Virus record (IMG/VR): IMGVR_UViG_3300020467_000060
Span: 1-22,224 of that record
Direction: 5' to 3' (one strand)
DNA length: 22,224 nt
Origin: a virus
Under the pieces are notes generated by a model, which had not been told where the DNA came from, searched no databases, and worked only from the letters and a program-made list of their open reading frames with translations. Both the position numbers and the translations under genes were made by a program. Below are positions 5,961-17,900 of the stretch, piece by piece. Positions within the stretch are counted from its first letter, which is position 1, and each line of letters starts with the position of its first letter.

Positions 5961-8900
5961 CAAAGGTATTGGAACAAGTTGTTCCTGGTGAATCTATTGT
6001 TTCAGTAGATAGTACTATTGGATTTGGACAGACTGGTAACTTTACTGTAGAATATCTTAATGGTAATGTTGGGGTCGTTACTTATACCTCTAAGACAGTT
6101 AATCAATTCTTTGGATGTAGTGATATAACTGGTAATATTGGAATTTCTAGTGATTTAAGATCAACCGAAACTATATTTGGGTATGAAAATGGCGATTTAA
6201 GTAAGAGAGTTGATTTAAGAATTACTGGAGTAGTTTCTGATTTTGTTCCAGAATCTGATATAGCATTAATTTCAGAAAAACAAGAGATAACTGTAAAGAA
6301 TGTAGGTGAATATATTCAAAATCCATCAGAAACTACTCAATCATATAAACAAATATTTGCTAATTCTTGGATTTATAATACAAGTTCTAGATATGAAATA
6401 AATGGATCAATTAATAGTGGTACAACATCATTTACCTTTTTAAGTAAAATTGATAAGTCTAGTTTAAAGGTTGGTGATAGTTTTGATATTATTCGCAGAG
6501 GAACTAATATTAGAGTTGGTGGTGGTATAGTTAAGAGAATTGATAGTGATTATGTATTTACTGGAGAAGGTGTTAACTATATTGCTAATGAACCACATTC
6601 TTCTGTATTTTATGATATAAGAAGGAATTTAAGGAAAGCAAATTATGATACTGCAAATACTAATGCACTAAAGTTATCTGATGGTACTAATAAGATTATT
6701 GCGGATACTTTAAATGTTTATGTTGATAGTGATGATTTTGGATATGCTGCTTCTAACTCATTATCAAGTCATAAGATCAATGAGGAACCATTAACTGGCA
6801 CTATTCCCTCTGGAGCACCTCCTCATATACAAACAGGTACTATTAATGCTCTAACAGGCGTTGAGATTAATTTTACAGAGATTAAGTTTTCTGAGAAGGT
6901 TAAGTTCCGTACTGGAGATTCGATAATTTATACTTCTGACAAACCACTTCTTGGTTTGATTAATGGATCTAAGTATTTTGTTAAAGCAGATTCTACTGAA
7001 AAGGTTATAAGGTTATATGATACAATTAATGCGATTGAAAGAGATTCTGCTAAAGAATTTAATCAACCATCAGATCCAAATGCAACACATATATTTACAT
7101 TAGAAGATCATTACAATAAAGAAATAAAACCAAACAGTATTTTAAGAAAGTTTCCTCTTGGTCAAGATTTAAATATACCTTCAAAAGAGGAAAAACAATC
7201 TAAAAATATTGGATTATTGATTAATGGTGTTCAATTAAGATCTAACACCAATGATGATTTTATAACTTATGGTACAGTTGAAAAAACAGAAGTATATAAT
7301 TCTGGTGAAGGATATGATGTAGTTAATCCTCCTAAAATTAGAGTAGGAAATGCTAATACCTTTATAAAACCAGATGGAACTGTTGGTATTGGTACGACAG
7401 CACTTGTAGAACCAGTTATTAGAGGAAATATTAAGGAAATATTGGTAGATCCACAAGATTTTGATATTGATAATGTTTCTTCAGTAAGATTAACTGGTGG
7501 TAATGGTAAGGATTGTTTCTTACAACCAGTAGTTGGACCAAGATATAGAGAAGTTGAGTTTGATAGTAGAGATATATTCTTCTCAGGTGGATTGGATGTA
7601 CAAGAAGAGACAATAACCTTTAAATCTGAGCATAATTTTGTTGATGGACAATTAATTTATTATAATAAAAATGGTCAAGATCCTATTGGAATTACACCAT
7701 TTAAGTCCGCAGCAACAACTGTAACAGAATATCTTGTAAATGGAGCACCTTATTATGTTAAGGTACTTAATCCAAAGAGAATTAGGTTATTTAAGAGACC
7801 TGAAGAGGCTACATTTGGTGTAGCTGGTATTAACACTATAGGATTCTCTACAGCAACAACTGCTGCTGGTATTCACAAGTTTAGAACAGAATCTAAAAAT
7901 ACGTTAAATGCTGTAAAAGTTATTAATCCTGGTTATGATTATCAATATAGAAAATTACCAGTAAGACCATCTGGAATTTCTACTTCTTATGATACTATTA
8001 ATTTTGTAAATCATGGATTTAGAGATGGTGATATTGTTGAATATTCATCTGATGGAACTACTATTGAGGGATTGGATACCTCATTATCATATCTTGTTAT
8101 TAAGATAGATGCTAATTCCTTTAGATTGGCAGAATCTGATGCTGTTGGAGTGGCAAGAACCGATTTTGAGAGAGGAAAATATGTTGATTTGAGATCAACT
8201 GGAACTGGATATCAAATATTTAAATACCCTGATATTAAAATAGAAACCACTGTAAGTTTTGCCACAACAGTTACTGGATCATATGAAGGAAAAATAACTC
8301 CTATTGTTGAAGGTGAGATAATCGATGCATACACCTATGATAATGGTAGTAATTATGGTTCATCTATTATTAATCATATTATTAAACCATCCATTGAAAT
8401 AGTTAATGGAAAAAATGCTGAGATAAAGGCATTTATAGATGATGGTAAAATTTTAGATATTATTGTTCTTAATGGTGGTCAAGAATATAACTCATTACCA
8501 CATATAAAAATAGAAGGTCCTTCTGGTAATGGAGCAATACTAAGACCAATTATCTCTGATGGTAAATTGAATGATGTTATTGTTATTAATACTGGTATTG
8601 GATATTCTTCAACTGATACTAATGTTTATGTTGATCCTAGAGGAAAGAATGGGTTATTAAGTCCACAAATAAGAAGATTGGAGATAGATGATGTTCAGAA
8701 GAGAGGTATGAATATTCATTTAGAACCTAGTGGAGATGATGGTTTATTATATGAAGTAAAAGCATATGATCAATCATTAAGAGATGAATTTGGTGATTCT
8801 GGTATTAATAATGCTGGTATAGGTACTCATTCACCCCTAATAGGATGGGCATATGATGGAAATCCAATATATGGTGCGTTTGGATATTCTATTCCAAATG

Positions 8901-11900
8901 ATATTGGTGAAGTTAAGAGATTAAAATCTGGATATGTTAAAGATAACACTTGGTATGATCGTCCAGAGCAAGATTCTGGATATTTTATTGATGATTATAA
9001 ATTTGATGGTAGTGGTGATTTAGACAAACATAATGGTAGATTTTGTAAAACACCTGAGTTTCCAAATGGTGTTTATGCTTATTTTGCGACATTAGATGAA
9101 AATGAAAATCCACAATATCCATATTTTATAGGAAAAACTTATAGATTACCATTTATTACTGATAATCTTTCTTTAGATCATAAATTTGATTTTAATAATT
9201 CAACACTTTCTAGAAATACTTTACCATACAAAGTAAATGATAGATATGCCAATAATGACTTTATTATTGAGTCTAATGAAATTACTAAACAAAAATCAGT
9301 TATTGAATCTGTAACTAGGGGTGTTGTAGATACATTCCAAGTTTTAGATGGTGGACAAAATTATAAGGTAGGTGATTTCACTTCATTTGATAATGAAGGT
9401 ACTGGTGGTAGTGGTGCTAGAGGTCAAGTTGATCGTATTGTTGGTATTGGTGTTTCTAATATTAAGACCGAATTAACTACATTTGAGAATGCTACTCTCA
9501 TTTGGAAAGATGCCCAAACAGTTGAAGCACACTTTTTACCAAAAATTGAGTTAAATGATCAAGATACTGTATTAATTTCTGGATTAAGTGCTGCTAATTA
9601 CAAGTTAAACAACTCATTTAAGGTTGGTATTAGTACCGATATTATTGGATTAGCAAAGACAATGACTGTTAATAATAATCCAAATGGAAAAACTGAGGAT
9701 ATTTACGTAAATATTATACCAAATACTGTATCTGTTGGTGGTTCTTTACGAGTTGGTGATGAAACTCTTAAAGTATTAAACCTATATGGTTTAGAAAAGA
9801 TAATTAGGGTACAAAGATATGGAACAGGTATTGGACATACTTATAGTTCTGAGATAGATGTACTAAACAATAGAATAAGTATTCCTGTTAAATCTAATTA
9901 TTTTGATTCAAAATTAAATGACTTAGTACATTTTAATGGTCATCAGTCTGTAGGTTTAGGTACTACTTGTGGATCAGTAATTGATTATGTGTATGGTGAG
10001 ATAACAAATAATATAAATGTCCCTCAACAAAGCATTTACTTACCAAATCATTCATTTAGTAATGGGCAGAAAGTTAAATTATCAAAACCATTAACTGCTA
10101 CTTCATTCTTAGTTAGTAGGGATGATGATGCATCAAACCAATTCTATATTCCAGACCAATCAACCGCTATTTCAGAATTATATGTTGTAGATAAAGGTAC
10201 TGATTATATTGGTCTTGCTACTAATGTTGGTGCTGCCAGTACCGAAAGTGGATTATTCTTCTTTGGTAATGGTGATAATAATTATCAATATTTAATAGAA
10301 TCTGATCATGATCAGTTAACTGCTAATATTGATAGAGTAGTTTCTACAGTTACTACAAAAGTAGCACTGGCAAATACAACTACTCATGGATTAGCAGTAG
10401 GTGATCTAATTGATCTAGAGGTTGTTCCTAATATTGCTGTTGGTATTGGATCCACTGCTCCATTAACTGTTTCATTTAACGATGAACATCAGAAACTATT
10501 AATTAATGAAATTAGTTTCAATGCTACTGCAGTTGTATTAAACACTGATACAATTACCATACCTGATCATGGATATAAGACTGGTACTAAGGTATTTTAT
10601 GATAATCAGGAAATAATATCAGGATCTTCTTTAGTTGGTGGTCTTTCTGTTGGAGCATATTATGTCCATACAATTGACTCAAATACTATTAATTTGTGTG
10701 AAACATATAAAGATTCTATAGCAACTCCTCCTATAATAATAGATTTAACTGGTCAAGGTAATAATAAGCATACTTTATCATTAATTAACCCACCAATTAC
10801 AGTTGTTAAAAATTCAGATTTAACATTTGGAGTTGGTTCAACATCATTAGAGGATTATAAATTAAAATTCTTCTATGATAGAGAATTTAAGAATGAATTT
10901 GTAAACGCTACCAGTTATGACCCATTAGAATCTGTTCAAGCAGCATTTACTGTTGCTGGTGTTGGAACTGTTGGTGTTGGAACATTCTCATCTAGTCCTG
11001 TAGTTGGTGCTGCTGTATCGATTGGATTTAGTACTTCTGTTCCATCAGTATTATACTATGCTCTTGAGAAGAGTGGATATATTAGTACTGCTGATACAGG
11101 TGTATATAATTATTCAGAAATTAGATTTGTAGATAGTGCTTATAGTGGAGAGTTTAGAGTATTTGATGTTGATGACGAAACATTTAAGATTTCACCTAGA
11201 TCAGTACCTGAAGTATTAGAATATCATGATACTCAGTGTGATTTATTTGAATATTCTAGTAAGTCTGGAAATATAGTTGGACCTATTAAGTCTATAAAAA
11301 CAATTTCTGAAGGATTTAGTTATAAGAGTATACCTGGATTTACTTCTGTTACTAGTGCTAATGGTGAAAATGCTAATGTTGTAGCACTATCAACATCTAT
11401 TGGTAGAATTAATAACTTAAGAATTATTGATTATGGATTTGAATATTCTGCTGATAAAACTTTAAGACCTGAGGCATATATTTCACCTATTGTTAGAGTT
11501 GATGATTTAGATGTAATTGAGTCTATTAAAGTTATTAATCCTGGAGCAGAATATTTGAGTGCTCCTGATGTAATTTTATTCAACCCAGAATCTAAAAAGG
11601 TTGTTGATACTACTTCATTAATGGCAACTGTTCCTAATCAAGGAATATCTGAAATTAAAGTAATAGCACCAATTAAAGGTTTAGATTCTGTAAACCATAG
11701 AGTTATCACTATCAATAATTCTAATGGTATAGGAATTGTTTCTATGACCACAGATGGTACTGTTGCTAGATGTGTAATGGAAACACCAATCAATGGATAT
11801 GATGTTCCACCATTTGCTGCTGGTGATGAAATATTTGTTGAAGGTATATTAATGGGTTGGGAATCTGGTATTGGTACTCAGACTTCTTCAACTGCTGGTA

Positions 11901-14900
11901 TTTCTACAGAAGGAACGGGATATAACTCAGAAGATTATGATTATCAGTTCTTGAAGGTTAAATCTTATGATTCATCAAACCCAGATGTGCTGAAATTTGA
12001 TTTGGTTGGTTTAACTACAAATCCAGGAATTGCTAAAACATATCAGACTGGATATGCTAATATAGTTAATCGTAAGAATTATCCAGTATTTGAGACTGAT
12101 CAAAAGAGAGCAGAATTTACAATTAGTGAAAGTTTATTGGTAGGAACTCCTTTTATAAAAAGTGATCTTATTGTTACTGAAACAAGAGATGATTATATTA
12201 AAGTAGATGGTTTAGACAATCTTAGGACTGGGGATAGAATAGCTGGAGAATCTTCAGGAACTAGTGCTACTGTTGTTGGTATTGATAATCAATATGCTAA
12301 ATTTAAAGTTGATTATTCTAATAGACAAGATTATGGATGGATTGATAATACGGGTAAATTAAGTGACGATTTCCAAGTAACACCTAATAACGACTATTTC
12401 CAGAATTTATCATATTCTATTAAGAGTACAAAAACATGGGATGACTTTGTAGATCCTGTTAATAGGTTAGTTCATCCTTCTGGTCTTAAGAATTTTGCCG
12501 ATACTGTTGTTGAAACTACACTAGCAGGTGTTGGTATTGGATCTACATTCTTTACTACACCAACATTAGTTCTTGATGTTGTTGGTGAGAGAAGAGTCGA
12601 TACTATTAATGATTTTGATCTTGGTATTGATTTTGAACCAAGAGAATCTGGAAATACTCGTGATTCTAAGTTTGTTGATTTCCAAAATGCTAAATTAACA
12701 GATTATAGTAAGTGTAAGACAAATAGAGTATTGATACATGATGATATAAGTGGAAGATTCTCAAGTAAAGGAATACAGGATTTATTTACAGAAATAGAAG
12801 AACTTAATACAAATTATGCTCGTTATTTGGTTCAAATTGTTGATGCTGATACATTTGATATTCAGGTTAGTGATTTAATAGTATTAACTTCTACAGAAAA
12901 TGCTTATTTGATTGAGAAATCATCAGATTACTCTAATATGAAATTGGGTGATTTTTCTGCTGATGTTGATTACTTTAAGAGAAAAACTTTATTATTTACC
13001 CCAACAGATAAGTTTGATAAGGATCATGATATTAAACTCCTTAAGACTTCATTTAATACTGATAATATTACAGCTGGTACAAAAGAATTTGGGTCTGTTG
13101 ATTTAATTGGTAATAATGTTTCTGTTAGTGCTGGTCGAACAATGTTCTCAGCAACTATTAGTGGAACTACACTAACAACAACTGATTTTGATCTTCTTAG
13201 TCTTAAGCATGTAAATGGTCTTCCTACTACAAATTCTTTGGTCGGAATCGGTACTACAGTATCTGGTTTAGGTCTAATAAAGGATACTCTAGGTAATGAA
13301 CTTACTGAGATTGTAAGTATTGATAGTTCAAGTACAGCAACAATAAAGATCAATCCTGATACTACTCCAAATGCCCCTACAGTACCTTCTAGTTACACTA
13401 CACCTGTTACGGGTCAATTTGGATTTATCAACACTCCATACTTCGTTAACAACGGTGTTGGTGGATTAGATCCAGTACCAGTTCCTATTGGTGTTAGTAC
13501 ATCAAATATTATGGAATTTGCTGATACTAATTGTAATGCTTTCTATGCTAGTGTTGTTGCTAAGGATGATGTTACTGGAGAATTAGATTATACAGAAGCA
13601 ATTGTTAATGTTAATGGTAGTGATGTAACGATATCTCAACTTTATGCTGATTTAACTCAGACTTCTCTCAGTATTATTGATAATGGAACGGTTGGTATAT
13701 TAACCGCAAGTTATGATTCTGGTACTATTAAATTTGATTGTATTAATGAAAGGCATTCTACTATAAGATTAAGTACATCTGTTGTTGGATTAGGTACAAC
13801 TACTGCTGGTATAGGAACCTATAGATTTAACGTTCCTGGGCAACCAGAAGGGGCAGAAAGAACTGCTAGGTATGAATCAACATATAACACGACTGAAGTT
13901 GGTACAGGAGTAACTGTAGCAACAATTGATAGGACTATTGATAGTACTGTTAAATCTATTATTAAAGTTAGACAGGGTGATAAATTTGCTATACATCAAC
14001 CAATTCTAATACATGATCAGAATAATGATGCTATTACTGTTCAATATCCTCATATTGGTGAAGTTACTGGTTTAGGTACTTTTGGATCAGAAACAGATAC
14101 TCAAAATGTGAATTTAGTATTCTATCCAGATGATAGTGGGTTAGTTGAGGTTCAATCATATAACGAAGTCTTTAATACTATTAACGATTTTGCTAATGAA
14201 CCAGATGTTCTACAATATGGTCCTGTTACCAGTGATCTATTATTAACATCATATGATGGTATTAACGGAACAAGAGGTAATAAAGTTAATTTCAATTTAA
14301 CATATCAAGGTATTCCAATATATGTTAAGAAATTCAATCCTACAGACACTACAAGGGTTATAACAGATTCAACTCCAGGTGCTGGAACTACTTTTGCTAT
14401 ACCAAATCATTTCTTTAATACAAATGAAGAGTTAACTTATACACCAGAATCTACCTTTATTGGTGTTCCTCCTGTTTCAGTTGGAATTGCTGCTACATTA
14501 GATGCTGATGGTAGTTTAGTTACTGTCATGCCATCAAAAGTATTTGTTAAGGCAGGTAGTTCTGATAAATTCCAAATATATTCCAGAAAAGAATATATTG
14601 ATGTAGGAAATCCAATAACAATAACAACTAATGGTTCTGGTAATGCTCATAAGTTTGAGATGACCAAGAAATTAAGTAAAACTGTTATTGGTCTTGATGG
14701 AATTGTCCAACAACCAGTTACATATACTTCTATAAAGCATAGTTTACCTTCTAATATTGGTATCGGAATTTCTCAATTTGCTTTGAGTGGAATTAGCTCA
14801 GTTCAACCAAGAGATGTATTAAAGATTGGTAATGAGTATATGAAGGTTGAGCAAGTTGGATTTGCTACAGAAGTTGATGCGACAATTAACTCTAGTAATG

Positions 14901-17900
14901 ATTGGGGAAATATACCTGTAGTTAGGGTTAAGAGAGGTTCTTTAGGAATTGATGCTTCTACTCATAGTGCTGGAGACGAAGTAAGAATACATAGAGGTTC
15001 ATTCAATATTGTTGATAGTACAGCATGGTTCTTAGATCCACCTAAAGGTAATACTAGAACAAGAAGAAATGATACTAATATTCCTTATGTTAGAGCAGAA
15101 TATAGTGGTAGAACATTCTTAAGGACAAATTATGATACCAATATGGTATTTGATGATATTTCAGATTCCTTTACTGGAATAGGTAAGACATATACATTAA
15201 CTGTTGGTGGTGCTAATACTGTTAGTGGTGTTGGTGTTGGAAATGGAATTTTATTCATTAATGGGGTATTCCAGACACCATTAACTTTAAACAACTTAGG
15301 TAATAATTATGAAATAGAAGGAAATGCTACTGCTGGTATATCCAGTGTTACATTTACTGGAATTAGTTCTGAAAATGGGCAAAAAATTGAATCTGAGTTT
15401 GATATTAATCAAAATCAACTTCCAAGAGGTGGACTCATTGTTTCTATGGGATCAACAACTGGACTTGGTTATGCTCCTTTAGTTGGTGCTAGAGTTTTAG
15501 CAAAAGAAACCAATGGTGTACTTGATAGTATTGTAAGCATTGCCTCTTCAGTAGGTCCTATTGGTTCTGGTATTGAGACTGCTCATTATGATCCTGTTAC
15601 TGGAATTATGACAGTTACAACTAATACTGTTCATGGTTTTGCTTTAGAGAGTCCAGAAACAGTTAAATTAGAAGATCTACATTTTACTTGCCCAACATAC
15701 ACCGTTGGACAACCTACTGCTAATACAACATATGATGCAGCAACAGGTGATATGGTGATAGAACTTGCTGGTCATGGTCTTTCAAATGGCGATTCAATTA
15801 AATTAAAAGAAGAATCAATCACATTTAGTTGTGGATTTGGTGGTGCTTCTGGTTCTGCTGCTGAAAAGTCATATCCTAGAAAGACTGATCCTGCCTATGA
15901 CAGATATATGTACATATCTGATGTTACTGCTGATACTTTCAAAGTTAATGTATTATTTGGAGTAACACCTACCAATACAGACGCACACACCTTTGTTGGA
16001 GCAACTCCTGATTGTGTTCAATCACTAAACTATATTGGAGTTACTACATCAATATTCCAAAATCATGAAAGACCTATTCCATTGGTCGGAGTAACTTCAG
16101 AAAGGAGTTTCCAAGTTAATGTTGGTATTACTAGTATTCCTCATAATTATTTGAAAGGTGGTGCTGTATATGCGTTCTATGATGAGTTGACACCAGGATC
16201 TGGATATCGTGAACCAGTTTCTATTGGTGTTACTGATATCAATTATCTTCATAAGTTTGTAAGTGCTACTACAGATGCGATAACAGCATATACAGGATCA
16301 TTCATGGGTCAGAATCTAAATCCAACTTTAGCGGATTATAATTCTGAAACTGGTAGTTTATTATTCACAACAGAGGTACATGGAATACCAGAACCAGTTG
16401 ATCTTGATATTAATGATGCTAAGTATGATGCTAGAGTTGGTATTTTAACAGCATATGCTGGTACAAATTTTGATGTTAGTGGTGCTACATATGATCCAAC
16501 AACAGGTAATATGGTTCTTGAAATAGGAGATCATGATGTAGATACTAATGATAAAGTTAAGATTGCTCCAAATTCAATAACATTTAGTTGTACTTTTGAC
16601 AATCAGGTTGGTATAGATTCTCACAAATCATATCCTAGATCCTCTGGAACAGGTAATGCTGGTGGAGGTGCTGATCCAGCATATGATACTTATTTGGATG
16701 TTATTGCTGCTGATAAATTAGCTGGAACAATTACTGTAAAAGTATTAACAACAACACCATCAACAAATACAGATCCTCATTTATTCGTAAGTGCTACTGA
16801 TGGTTGTGTATTTGTTCCAAGAGTCTTTACTAATAATGAACAAGTTAAGTTTGTAGATGGAGCAATTACCTTCAAATGTGATATGGATGGTAATACTACA
16901 GAGCATTCTTATCCAAGATTAAGTGATCCAGCAAGAGATAAGTGGTTATTAGTTTCTCAAGCAAATAATAATAAGTTTGAGGTTCAGGTTGGAATGAGTC
17001 CATTAGTTGGTTGGACTCCACAATTAACTGGTACGAGTTATGATCCAAATACTGGATTAATGGTTCTTGAAATAGGAACTCATACTCTAAAAGCTGGTGA
17101 AAGAGTTAGATTAGATCCATTATCATTGAAGTTTAGTTGTGGATTTGGTGGTGCTACTGGTACTGCTGCTGAGAAATCATATCCAAGATCTACTGACCCT
17201 TATTATAATACTGCTATTCCAATTCAATCGGTAACAGAGACTTCTATTACCTTACAAGTATTGACTTCTGTACCTTCAACAAACACAGATCCTCATACAT
17301 TTGTCAGTGCTACTACTGGTGCTGTTAAGTCTGGTGGTTTCTATCCACATACTTATGTTTCATCTATAGCAAAGGGTGTGAGAGCAACAAAATCAATGAA
17401 GATTGCTACAAATTCACTAACCTTTAAGTGTTCTAAAGATAACTTCATTGGAAATCATACTTATCCAAGAACAACTGATCCAGCATATGATACATTCCTA
17501 CCTATTACTGGTGCTTCACAGAATACATTATTAACTAATATTGGACCTGGTGGTGGAGCAGGAACTGGAGCAGTTGTAACCGCAATGGTAGCACCAAACA
17601 GACATAAGTTTGTAAATGCTATTGGAACACACAAATATGTTGATTCTATAAGTGATGCTGTTACTGTTGCTGGTATTAAGAGAGATGTTAGTAATGCTGT
17701 TTATACTCCAAGTACAGGAGATTTCACATTAACAATCGGTAATCATAGTTTCACTACTAGTGATACAGTAACTATTGCTCCCAAAGCAATAATTATGACA
17801 TGTGATGCTGATTCTCATGGATCAAATCATGCTTATCCAAGACCAACTGATCCAGCATATAATACTCCTTTAGCAATTACTGCTGTAACTGCTCAAAAAA

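Noticed and set aside
13024-13353. 109-codon minus-strand frame inside the giant gene
   Set aside because: It is a shadow of the AT-rich giant gene. Its composition mirrors the sense codons, and no ribosome site or promoter is apparent.
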